Of a DNA stretch of 51,788 nt, positions 1-8,532 are shown in pieces. Origin of the DNA: Bacillota bacterium (lineage in GTDB: Bacteria > Bacillota > Bacilli > Alicyclobacillales > SLC66). Positions within the stretch are counted from its first letter, which is position 1; every line of letters begins with the position of its first letter. A program made the position numbers and the translations under genes. The notes under the pieces were generated by a model. That model did not search any database and was not told the origin of the DNA. It saw only the letters and a list, made by a program, of their open reading frames with translations. The stretch lies in contig JAJZCB010000014.1 of the NCBI GenBank assembly GCA_021846285.1, positions 1-51,788 of the forward strand, in the 5' to 3' direction.

Positions 1-85
1 ATGACCCATGGAGTCTGTCTGAATGTAGGCGGGCTCCTTTCCCGTCATTTTCGCAAGAATGAGTCATGAATTCCAGGTGACAATG

Positions 86-1477
86 TCAGTGGGAAAAACG
101 CCGACAGACAATGCAAGCAGCAACAACACCGAGTGCAGCCTGCCAGTCCCCTTGAAGCTTGTAGCCTGTAAAGCGGAAATCCCAGTTGGTTACACCGTAC
201 AGTTCACTCAGCACACCTGGTCGGTCATATTGCCGGGCCACACTCTGTGCCTGTTTGGCCGTGGAATACTCGCGATTATCACATAGCATGTCAATGCCGG
301 GAAGTTGGAAGGATCGGTACGAACGCATCGCTTCTCCAACAACACGTGTTTGCGAGAAAAGGGCAGGTTCTTCAAGCACATGCCCAGTCAACATGATTCC
401 ATGCGCTTCGCACCACATGCCGATCATGTCGGAAAACGCAGTCGAAAACCGCTCGCTCAAATGGTCATAATAACGGTAACGGGCGACAGAAACCTGTCCG
501 CGAGGGAGTTCCCAGAAAAGTTCCGGCAGAAAGTCCAGAAGCTCGTCTCCATAGGCCTGTTTGTAAGTGTCATTGAAATCATCAGTGAACGGCATGACAA
601 CCCCGCGCACCTCTCCGACGTTTCGTAAGTCTTCCTTGCGAGTAAAGTGGGGTTCATCGGTAAAAATCGCTGGAATTGAGCCGCCAAAGTCGTTTGCCAG
701 TTTGCTGTAGTACCTCTCATGGGTAATCTCAATGAATTTTTTTGTCGCCGCAGGGTCGAGGGTATTCACATAGGTCTGGTTATTGAACCACGGATCATCT
801 TTTTCAATCTCCAGGTACGCTCGCCAGATCACTGAATTCGTTCCAACATCTTCATCCCCCATAAGCCTTCTGTACGTGTGCAATCGTCCATCTTTCAATG
901 CGATTTCATAACTTGCGATAAAATAACCCTTAGGATTCCCGTTGTTCTCCACAACCCGATTAAACTCTTCTCTGCTTGACGCCATACCCGTGTTATCAAA
1001 TACTTCAGATGTAAACACGATGTATCTGGCCCTGTTGCGGATGTCCTGGGTGACATACCCTCCAGCAAAGCCAGAGCCCCAGCGGTCTTCGTCATACAAC
1101 CAGCACAGCATTTGATTGGTCTTGGCCTTTTCATTACACATCCTGACATACTCCATAAATTCATCGCTGAGGTATGGGATTGCCATACCCGTCCGGCTGT
1201 GAATGTGGAAGCCGCCAAACCCCATATCTTTCAGTACATCGATCTGTTTAAAAAGCGCGTGAATATCAAGTTTGCAATTCCAGGCCCAGAACGGCGCGCC
1301 TCTATACTCAGACGTGGGATTCATGAACAACCCAGAACTCAGAGTAGCTTCGGATTTTCTTGGATACAGCACCTGACGCACCCCGCCTTTCGGTACTGTT
1401 TCCAGGTGTGCGAGCGTTTCTTTGGACACATGCGCTGAGTGGTCATCAAGCACCATTTGGATCTTCATCCCTTTCAT
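86..1477 (-). CDS. GH106-like glycoside hydrolase, N-terminal catalytic part; frame lost near the window edge
   Basis: The 463 residues resemble the N-terminal TIM-barrel half of large GH106-like (alpha-L-rhamnosidase related) enzymes. Seen are the opening FMNPTSEYRGAPFWAWN, GFGGFHIHSRTGM, the LYDEDRWGSGFAGG block, and near the end LSELYGVTNWDFRFTGYKLQ. Relatives are usually 700-1000 residues, so this is about half of one. After the QAALGV block the frame reads into unrelated residues and meets TGA at 88-86. In another minus-strand frame, at about bases 3-45, residues reading RERSPPTFRQTPW look like the downstream family segment, so a frameshift around 105-130 is likely. No signal peptide is visible, so a cytoplasmic enzyme is expected. 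The start overlaps the stop of the GH127 gene (ATGA), so it is translationally coupled as the last gene of the glycan operon seen here. The family is confident at superfamily level only; substrate is inferred. Confidence 0.62.
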   Translation of the reverse strand: MKGMKIQMVLDDHSAHVSKETLAHLETVPKGGVRQVLYPRKSEATLSSGLFMNPTSEYRGAPFWAWNCKLDIHALFKQIDVLKDMGFGGFHIHSRTGMAIPYLSDEFMEYVRMCNEKAKTNQMLCWLYDEDRWGSGFAGGYVTQDIRNRARYIVFTSEVFDNTGMASSREEFNRVVENNGNPKGYFIASYEIALKDGRLHTYRRLMGDEDVGTNSVIWRAYLEIEKDDPWFNNQTYVNTLDPAATKKFIEITHERYYSKLANDFGGSIPAIFTDEPHFTRKEDLRNVGEVRGVVMPFTDDFNDTYKQAYGDELLDFLPELFWELPRGQVSVARYRYYDHLSERFSTAFSDMIGMWCEAHGIMLTGHVLEEPALFSQTRVVGEAMRSYRSFQLPGIDMLCDNREYSTAKQAQSVARQYDRPGVLSELYGVTNWDFRFTGYKLQGDWQAALGVVAACIVCRRFSH

Positions 1478-3162
1478 TCCTCGTCACATCCCTCACAACG
1501 GAGGATTCCCTCCTGAAACAGAACCTGGACGCGGCTCTTGCGCGCCTCTTCCATGGACAAGTAGGTCAACGAATTCAGGGGCAACAGACGCATCTCAACA
1601 CCCTCACATTCGTAGCCGTTATCCGTCCTCTTCCACCCGTGATGGCCGACTCGCGCGTTGACCGCTTCGCTTTCCCGAACACCCAATATCAGTGAACCGT
1701 GCCTGAGCGTCACCAAGTCTGACGTGTGGGACGAATTCAGGGCCGGAACCGTGCGCAGCCCGATGTCAAAGGTGTATGTGATCACATCCCCCCGCGCCGG
1801 GATCAGTTGCACTTGTGCAAATCCATTTTCAAACTCCGCCTTGCACGGGCGATCGTTCACCAGGATGCGAAGTGAATCACGAGCAATCCAACTTGGGCAG
1901 AAGAAACAGAAACGTTTGGGGCCAGTGGCGGATGTATTGAGCACCTCCAACTGGACGAATCCATCATTCGGATAGGTCGAGGATTGCCGTACGGACAGGA
2001 GTCCGTCCTCACACCGCAGTTGGGCATCGTGATCACCGAAAAAAACCACATACAGAGAATGTTGGTTTATCGCGTAGTGATACGTGCCCATCCGCGACAG
2101 TCCCTCACCACCCCGCATCGTGCAGCAGAAGGTTGCTTCAAAAATCTCATGCGGATGAAGTGTCAAACCCGCAGGTCCAACGCAACAGTCGCACCCGAAT
2201 CCGCCGTTGGGTCGTTGACCGTGAACCAAACCGTTGTAATAAATGTGGTGCGCGTCTTCAAGGTATTGAGAATTGTTTTCCACCCTCCACAATTCAAGAG
2301 CGGCAAGCAACGAATCGATGACTGCACAGGGCTCCGTCCAAGCAGGTCTGTCAAACCAGTTGTAATTCGCGTACGTCTCTGTCAATGCATGACCCATGTA
2401 CAGTTGATATAGAGATTTGGCGACCTCGACAAATCGGCTGTTCCCGGAAATCGCGCTGTACCGTAGAATGCCACGCAGCGCGGACAAAGTGGCATGAGTC
2501 TGGAACGAACACGTCACAATATCGGTTGCTCCGAGCGTATCTATCATCTCTTCGATGAGTTGTTGCAACGGAGCAATCGGCAAGACACTCTGGGCATGTG
2601 TCAAGCCGTCCAGGGCAATAAAAACACATCCAATATCCGTAGAAGTCAACCAACCGTTGGTGCGCGCTCCAGTGAGATGCCCCCCAACTCCGCCCGTTCG
2701 GGCGCGGTCCTCCGGACGAACTGGATATGTCCTGATTTTCCCGGCGGCAGGCAGGTACAGATTACGCACCATGTCCTCCACCATGTGTATCGAGTTCTGA
2801 TTCCCCGTCCACAGGTAATACTCTATCAAGCCTCGCATGGCCCAACTGTTCCCAGCCCATTGCTGCTCATTGATCGCGTTGTCTATCGTCGGACCAAAGT
2901 ATCCCTGGCTGTTTAGATGGTCTGGCCACGCAACGAAAATTTCGTGTACATGTGCAGCATCCACATGGAGCGCGCGCGACAACAACACCAACGCCAAGAG
3001 CAGACGGCCTTCCTTGTCTCCAGGCCATTCCGCAGTGTGTCCCACAAATACTTGCGATGGAAGGTATTCCGTTTGATGCAATCTCTCAAAATTCAACTGG
3101 AGACGGTTGAGTATGTCTCCCCCATGCTGAATTTCTGAAAAATCAAGCAGCTTCACATACAT
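1474..3162 (-). CDS. GH127-type (DUF1680) beta-L-arabinofuranosidase-like glycoside hydrolase
   Basis: A 562-residue protein of the GH127/GH146 (DUF1680) alpha/alpha-barrel group, whose known members release beta-L-arabinofuranose through a zinc-coordinated catalytic cysteine. Visible features are an early helical barrel with TGARTNGWLTSTDIG, a GFGCDCCVGP cysteine cluster in the middle and EATFCCTMRGGEGL, which matches the family's Cys-Cys-x-x-R-G-x-E signature; the last third is beta-rich. The ATG at 3162 is preferred over an upstream in-frame start because AGGAGAGGAGG lies just before it. No signal peptide, so it probably acts on imported oligosaccharides. It lies 40 bases after GH38 and overlaps the following GH106-like gene by four bases. 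The family is clear, but the substrate within GH127-like groups varies and cannot be read from sequence alone. Confidence 0.82.
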   Translation of the reverse strand: MYVKLLDFSEIQHGGDILNRLQLNFERLHQTEYLPSQVFVGHTAEWPGDKEGRLLLALVLLSRALHVDAAHVHEIFVAWPDHLNSQGYFGPTIDNAINEQQWAGNSWAMRGLIEYYLWTGNQNSIHMVEDMVRNLYLPAAGKIRTYPVRPEDRARTGGVGGHLTGARTNGWLTSTDIGCVFIALDGLTHAQSVLPIAPLQQLIEEMIDTLGATDIVTCSFQTHATLSALRGILRYSAISGNSRFVEVAKSLYQLYMGHALTETYANYNWFDRPAWTEPCAVIDSLLAALELWRVENNSQYLEDAHHIYYNGLVHGQRPNGGFGCDCCVGPAGLTLHPHEIFEATFCCTMRGGEGLSRMGTYHYAINQHSLYVVFFGDHDAQLRCEDGLLSVRQSSTYPNDGFVQLEVLNTSATGPKRFCFFCPSWIARDSLRILVNDRPCKAEFENGFAQVQLIPARGDVITYTFDIGLRTVPALNSSHTSDLVTLRHGSLILGVRESEAVNARVGHHGWKRTDNGYECEGVEMRLLPLNSLTYLSMEEARKSRVQVLFQEGILRCEGCDEE

Positions 3163-3202
3163 GCCCTCCTCTCCTGTTATCAGCCGTATCACAAAGAAAC
3201 TT

Positions 3203-3856
3203 TCACACCGATTCTTGGCTCTTCAATTGGATACTCTCTTCCATGAGGTCGGTCTGTTCTAGTGTCCGACCCCGGATATTTAGACGATATGTCCTGATTT
3301 CAAATCCGGTTAACGAAACCTCGCATTCAAGCCCCAGAGCCGGAATAGACAATTTTGTTGTTCTTGCACTTCCTGTCGGCTCGAACAAACGGATTACATA
3401 ATCACTTGACCCTTCACCACACTTGAAAGCCGTCATGAGCACCGTGTTGTCTCCGAGAATCACGCCAGGCAGCGGCTGCTCTCCTGAACCATGTGGAAAG
3501 AAAGACAAAACGTATGGCTCCTCGTTATGCGCGAGCGCCTGGCGGTCGATGGTATTCAAACGATGCCGGGTAGGCCCGGGCTCTAACCAGAAACGAAACA
3601 CTCTCTCGCCCTGATCAATACGCGGCGAAAAACGGTCGTCTCGCATGATCGGTCGATCCAGGATCGGATGACCTGAATATCCTGGAGAGCGGAGCAGTGT
3701 TAGCCTCAACTCTCCGTCCATGAAGTCTGAGCCATAGATGCCATCGTTGACGACGGTCAATACACACTCATCCCTATCAGAGACAAGCGCCTGCCATTTT
3801 TGTGAGATCGCCTCACTTCCGTTTGCGGGCAACGACTCAATTCCATAAGCGACTTG
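3203..3856 (-). pseudogene. C-terminal remainder of GH38 alpha-mannosidase, cut off by an in-frame TGA
   Basis: This stretch continues the GH38 gene in exactly the same frame after the TGA at 3859-3857. It encodes about 217 residues before its own stop, beginning QVAYGIESLPANG, which fits the beta-sandwich of GH38 enzymes where a YGI-E-P-NG type segment follows the central domain. Later PGYSGHP, SFFPHGSG and RLFEPTGS are typical of the GH38 C-terminal domain. A TTG at 3832 is in frame but has no convincing ribosome site, so independent translation is doubtful. Either the gene is a recent pseudogene, the two parts are made separately, or some readthrough of TGA-C occurs. A sequencing error is also possible. 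Confidence 0.75.
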
Positions 3857-5710
3857 TCAGAGGATATGCCCATCCAGAAATGGGGTGGGAACCGAGATTT
3901 TCAACAGCCTGCTTTTTTCGTTCCAAAATACCCGCACGTTCACCTCGACTTCAGTGCCGTGTTTGGGCAACTTGTATGTGAGCACAATAGAGGAGTGCCC
4001 GTACCGGAGAACAGCCTCTATGACAGTACGAACATCCCCATCCTCAATCACACGCACTGAATCGACTACTTGTCCGTGGATACCAGAAAACTTGCTCCCT
4101 TCCTCTGGCGACATTAGCTCAAAGTGGTCAATCACAGTCCGAAAATCAGCCACTTCCATGCCCCACGGATCATCAGTGTCTTCTATGACCAGCGGCATGA
4201 ATGAGTTGGGCAGAACATAATTGACTCCCTGAAACTCAAGACAATCCATCAGCCCCGTTTGACCGTTTATTCCCACGTGAAGTTCAGGTGTAAAAAAGTC
4301 AATCATTCTATTTTCTAATTTCATCTCCGGTCTCGGGCGGCCCGGTAGAACAGCAATACGACAGTCAAAACGATTGACGGTCGCAGGCTCCAGATGAGCG
4401 AAGAACACGATTCGCTTACGCCAATCGAGATTTAAGTTACTGTGTTCCTTCTCAGGCTGAGACGGAATCAGGGTTCCGTTTCGATAGACCAATGGCATTG
4501 AAAACTCCTCATTCCAATTCTGGTCTGGCAATTGAAATTCACATTCGAAAATGCCTTGCACCGTGTATGGATGTGGGTTGTACACCAGTATCGGAATCTC
4601 ACCTTCACGCGCCTTCCTCTGTCCTTGAGTCAAAGCAAAGAACATGCGTGCCTTTGCCCTGGAGACTATCTCAAGTCCATGGTCTAACAAACGCAATGAG
4701 GTTTCCTCAACAGGTTGAATGGATGTTCCTGGCAAGATGTCATGAAACTCGGACATCATCAGGTCGCACAGCGCTTCGTGAATCTCGACTTCCGGGTATC
4801 TGGCATACCCCTGTATGGACGCATGCGAGGCCATCTTTTCTAGCATATAGATCTCATTTTCAAGCAGACGGTGTTTCTGCTTGAGACGAATCTGTGATGT
4901 ATAGCACCCTGGATTCACGGTATTCAAATCTCTTTCGTGTCTTGGCAAGACGGTCATGTTCACCTTAATCTCTTCTATATACCGCTCGGGAGTGGAGTGC
5001 ATAATGCTCCATTCTCGAGAATCTCTCATAAGTGTTTGAAGCCGTGTCAAGTCAACTTGGGATGGTCCTCCACCGTGATTACCCACACCCCACAAAACCA
5101 TGCCGAATGGTTTATCGGCATTTTGCTCCATCCACTTCAATACCTTTTCATCTGCCTTGCCGAGTGCGGAATTGTAGAATTCAGCCGCATGATGCCCGAT
5201 GACCGTTGACCCGTCATAGCCGACCCATATGAAGTCATCGTCAGGTATGTCGACATCGCCCTGACTAGGCCTACAGAAGACATAAGAATCATAGCCGGAC
5301 TTATTCAGAATTTGCACCAAACCTCGGCTATGGCCGAAAGGATCAAAGTTAATTGCTGTGGTCGGTCTAACTCCAAATTTCTCAAAGAAATATTGCCTGC
5401 CGAGCAATATTTGCCGCACCAAAGACTCACCTGATGGCATATTGCAATCGGGTTGCAGGTACCAACCGCCCATGATATTCCATTTCCCGAGTTGCACCAA
5501 CTGGCGAATTCTGATGAATAACTCTGGCTCGTACTCCTCGACCCACTTGTACAAGATCACTTCATTGTGATTGAACACAAACCCATCAAATTGTTCACAG
5601 AAATCTGCCGCGACGCGGAAGGTCGATATCGCGGTTGCCACACCCTCCTCCCACTCCCACAGCCATACTGGGTCAATGTGGGCATTGCATAACAAGTGGA
5701 GTTTCTTCAC
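3857..5710 (-). CDS. GH38 alpha-mannosidase, N-terminal and central domains (interrupted gene)
   Basis: The protein opens with NAHIDPVWLWEWEEG, the zinc-binding His11/Asp13 motif of GH38, and has NFDPFGHSRG with Asp123 as the expected nucleophile. FHDILPGTSIQPVEE marks the helical middle domain. GH38 enzymes are retaining, zinc-dependent alpha-mannosidases. The frame stops at TGA after 617 codons, but the same frame continues for about 217 more residues of the family's C-terminal domain; together (3203-5710) they make a normal-sized enzyme of about 835 residues. The start is GTG at 5710 behind AGGAAGGG. No signal peptide. It lies 71 bases after a GH78 gene and before GH127 in the same operon. 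Because the sandwich domain completes the active-site architecture in this family, the truncated form may be inactive (inference). Confidence 0.85.
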   Translation of the reverse strand: MKKLHLLCNAHIDPVWLWEWEEGVATAISTFRVAADFCEQFDGFVFNHNEVILYKWVEEYEPELFIRIRQLVQLGKWNIMGGWYLQPDCNMPSGESLVRQILLGRQYFFEKFGVRPTTAINFDPFGHSRGLVQILNKSGYDSYVFCRPSQGDVDIPDDDFIWVGYDGSTVIGHHAAEFYNSALGKADEKVLKWMEQNADKPFGMVLWGVGNHGGGPSQVDLTRLQTLMRDSREWSIMHSTPERYIEEIKVNMTVLPRHERDLNTVNPGCYTSQIRLKQKHRLLENEIYMLEKMASHASIQGYARYPEVEIHEALCDLMMSEFHDILPGTSIQPVEETSLRLLDHGLEIVSRAKARMFFALTQGQRKAREGEIPILVYNPHPYTVQGIFECEFQLPDQNWNEEFSMPLVYRNGTLIPSQPEKEHSNLNLDWRKRIVFFAHLEPATVNRFDCRIAVLPGRPRPEMKLENRMIDFFTPELHVGINGQTGLMDCLEFQGVNYVLPNSFMPLVIEDTDDPWGMEVADFRTVIDHFELMSPEEGSKFSGIHGQVVDSVRVIEDGDVRTVIEAVLRYGHSSIVLTYKLPKHGTEVEVNVRVFWNEKSRLLKISVPTPFLDGHIL

Positions 5711-5781
5711 TGGCTACCCTTCCTCTCGTGTTCAGTGGAGTTTACAGGCTCCCCTCTTCGTTGTCTTTCTTCCTGGAACCA

Positions 5782-8448
5782 CTATAATTGAGTTTGCGTG
5801 TACGTGAATTCATACGTTCCGGACCCCAGATCCACTTCTACTCCGTCGGCCAACTGTCGAACGAGATGTACCCCATGAACGTCTCCAACCTTTGTTCCCC
5901 TCTCGAACACACGGTCCATCTCGGCCCCCGGCAGGCCCACTGTGGCAGTGGTGTTTGGTGGAATCTGCACGGTGATCTCAGTACGGGCCTCTTCGGTGTT
6001 GATCGCCCATTCACATCGGATCACACCATACATTGACTCGAACTGCGTGTTCGCGAATGTAAGAGAACCACCAGGCCTCGGGCTAAGTTTCACATGCTTG
6101 TACCCTGGTCTTGCAACATCCGTGCCGATTCCGCCGATGACCTGGTACATCCAGTCGCCCACGGAACCATAGGCATAGTGGTTGAACGAATTCATTGCGT
6201 CGCTCCAGAACGAGCCATCCGGTTTGACACTGTCCCAGTGCTCCCAAATCGTCGTCGCTCCGTGGAGCACGGAATACAGCCACGACGGATATTCGGTCTG
6301 CTGCACCAACGAGTAAGCTATGTCGGCATATCCTGCGTTCGTCAACGCATGACATAGATAAGGTGTGCCTACAAAACCTGTCGTTAACCGAAACCCATTT
6401 TCCTCAATGATTTGAGCCAATGTCTTTGACGTACGTTCTTTCACGATTCCAGTCACGAGATCGAAGGACAACGCCAGCACGTGAGCAGTCTGTGTCGGTG
6501 AAGCAAGTCTGCCCGAAGGGGTAACAAATTCTTCTCCAAAACTCTCCACAATCCGTTGGTATAACTGCTGATACATCGCGGCATCGTCATGTTTCTCCAA
6601 GATTCGCGCTGCGTTCGCCAGTATTTGGGTTGCATGAGCGTAAAAGGCTGTTGCGATGAGTTCATGTGGAGTTGAGCCGCGAAGATTGTTCTCATTGGCA
6701 TCCAATGCCAGCCAATCACCAACGTGGGAACCAGTAATCCATAAATATTCGCTGTTTCCCTGATTTCGGATGTACTCAACCCAAGCTTTCATGCTCGAGT
6801 ACTGGTTCTCCAAAACTCTCACATCGCCATAGCACAAGTACAATGTCCACGGACAGATGACTGCAGCGTCGCCCCATGCGGCTGACCTTCCTTCCTCACC
6901 CAGGATGTTGGGTATGACGTGCGGAACGCCTCCGTCGGAAAATTGATCCGCTTTCAAGTCACGCAGCCACTTTGTGAAAAACGGCGCGACATTCATGTTG
7001 AAGGCGGCAGTTCTAATGAAAACTTGTGCATCTCCTGTCCAACCCAGTCGCTCGTCCCTTTGCGGACAATCCGTGGGGATATCCACAAAATTTCCTTTCT
7101 GTCCCCAGACGATGTTTTGCTGCAATCGATTCAGAAGCTCGTCTGAGCACTTAAAACTCCCGGTCCGCTCCATGTCTGTGTGGATGACTCTTGCAATGAA
7201 ACTCGTCCGAAGTTCACCAGGAAACCCTTCCACCTTCACGTACCGGAACCCCTGGAACGTAAAATGAGGTTCAAAGCTCTCAACACCGTTACCCTTGCAC
7301 ACATAACGAATTGTCTGTTTGGCGCTTCGCAAATTCCCGATATAAAAATTGCCGGCGTGGTCAAGCACCTCGGCATGTTGGAGCGTGATCACAGTTCCCG
7401 GCCCTGCGACAACGCGAAATCGCACCCACCCGACCATGTTCTGCCCCATGTCAAGGACTGTTTCACCATTGGGTGTGTGAATCACCTGCACAGGATTTAT
7501 TTCCTGTATAACCCTGGTCGGCTGGTTTTCCTGAGCGATTAAGCTATCCTTGGGCAGGTGGAGCACTGCGGCTGCATTCCAGCCACCGTCGTCATAATCC
7601 GGGAGATTCCAGCCAACCTTCTCCAATCGCGCGTCGTAGGTCTCCCCATGATAAATGGAGGCCATCAATATCGGACCGGTGGCGCTCCTCCATGAGGAAC
7701 CGGACCCTACAATCTGTTCCCTCCCATCTTCATAGACAATATGCAATTGGACGAGCGCGGCACGTCGGTTCCCGAATAGGTTCCGTTTCTTCTCCCAACC
7801 GAGGTGCCCTTTGAACCATCCATCGCCAAGGGTCAGACCAATTGCATTTGTTCCCTGCATGAGCGATGCGGTAATGTCATAGGTCTGATACTGCAATCTC
7901 GTATCGTAGGAGGTCCAGCCAGGAGTCAATAACCAGTCTCCTACGCGTTGACCATTTAGATGCAATTCATACATACCCAGGCATGTCGCATAGATCCGAG
8001 CAGCGATCACAGGTCCGTAAACTTGAAACGTGGACCGAAATACATTACAGGGTTCATCGTCCGAATCCGGTGCAAGGAAATCGGTAATCCAATCGGCTCC
8101 CCATTCGTCCTTTGTTAGCAATCCCATCTCCCAAAATGCTGGTTCACTCCAGTCGGATGCCAGACCGTCCTGATCCCACACTCGGATGCGATAGTAATAG
8201 CGCACGCGAGAGAGAACGGGCAAACCTTGATATTCCACATGTATGGATTGATCCGTTTCAACTCGTCCGGTATCCCACACAAGGTGCCCAAAAGAACGGT
8301 CATCCCTTGATACTTGAATGTGATACGCAGATTGCATGACGCCGCGGTTAGGAGCAGATATTTGCCAACTCAGTCTCGGATGGCGCTCCCCTATACCGAT
8401 CGGATTATGCCGATATTCACATTGAAGTTTTGTCACCGCCAACGTCAT
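5782..8448 (-). CDS. GH78 alpha-L-rhamnosidase (first of two)
   Basis: An 888-residue inverting GH78 alpha-L-rhamnosidase. The N-terminus (RHNPIGIGERHPRLSW) is the usual beta-sandwich opening, followed by ATCLGMYELHLNGQRVGDWLLTPGWT of the Bac_rhamnosid_N module. The catalytic barrel shows PTDCPQRDERLGWTGDAQ, which holds the acidic cluster used for catalysis, and GATTIWEHWDS with the candidate second catalytic Glu. SFNHYAYGSVGDWMYQ and the C-terminal all-beta domain complete the family layout. The ATG at 8448 was chosen over a GTG at 8466 because GAGGAGAG sits at the right distance before it. No signal peptide, so it trims imported rhamnosides inside the cell. It lies 84 bases downstream of the sulfatase in the operon. 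Confidence 0.93.
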   Translation of the reverse strand: MTLAVTKLQCEYRHNPIGIGERHPRLSWQISAPNRGVMQSAYHIQVSRDDRSFGHLVWDTGRVETDQSIHVEYQGLPVLSRVRYYYRIRVWDQDGLASDWSEPAFWEMGLLTKDEWGADWITDFLAPDSDDEPCNVFRSTFQVYGPVIAARIYATCLGMYELHLNGQRVGDWLLTPGWTSYDTRLQYQTYDITASLMQGTNAIGLTLGDGWFKGHLGWEKKRNLFGNRRAALVQLHIVYEDGREQIVGSGSSWRSATGPILMASIYHGETYDARLEKVGWNLPDYDDGGWNAAAVLHLPKDSLIAQENQPTRVIQEINPVQVIHTPNGETVLDMGQNMVGWVRFRVVAGPGTVITLQHAEVLDHAGNFYIGNLRSAKQTIRYVCKGNGVESFEPHFTFQGFRYVKVEGFPGELRTSFIARVIHTDMERTGSFKCSDELLNRLQQNIVWGQKGNFVDIPTDCPQRDERLGWTGDAQVFIRTAAFNMNVAPFFTKWLRDLKADQFSDGGVPHVIPNILGEEGRSAAWGDAAVICPWTLYLCYGDVRVLENQYSSMKAWVEYIRNQGNSEYLWITGSHVGDWLALDANENNLRGSTPHELIATAFYAHATQILANAARILEKHDDAAMYQQLYQRIVESFGEEFVTPSGRLASPTQTAHVLALSFDLVTGIVKERTSKTLAQIIEENGFRLTTGFVGTPYLCHALTNAGYADIAYSLVQQTEYPSWLYSVLHGATTIWEHWDSVKPDGSFWSDAMNSFNHYAYGSVGDWMYQVIGGIGTDVARPGYKHVKLSPRPGGSLTFANTQFESMYGVIRCEWAINTEEARTEITVQIPPNTTATVGLPGAEMDRVFERGTKVGDVHGVHLVRQLADGVEVDLGSGTYEFTYTQTQL

Positions 8449-8532
8449 CCTCAAATCTCTCCTCACATCCAGTTGGAACCAGGATTGCCCTTGATGAACA
8501 AAACCGCATAGTCACCATGGTCAAAGCCGTTG

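Noticed and set aside
3857-3859. TGA in GH38 as selenocysteine
   Set aside because: GH38 has no selenoprotein members, no stem-loop of SECIS type was noticed just downstream, and TGA is used as ordinary stop by neighbouring genes.
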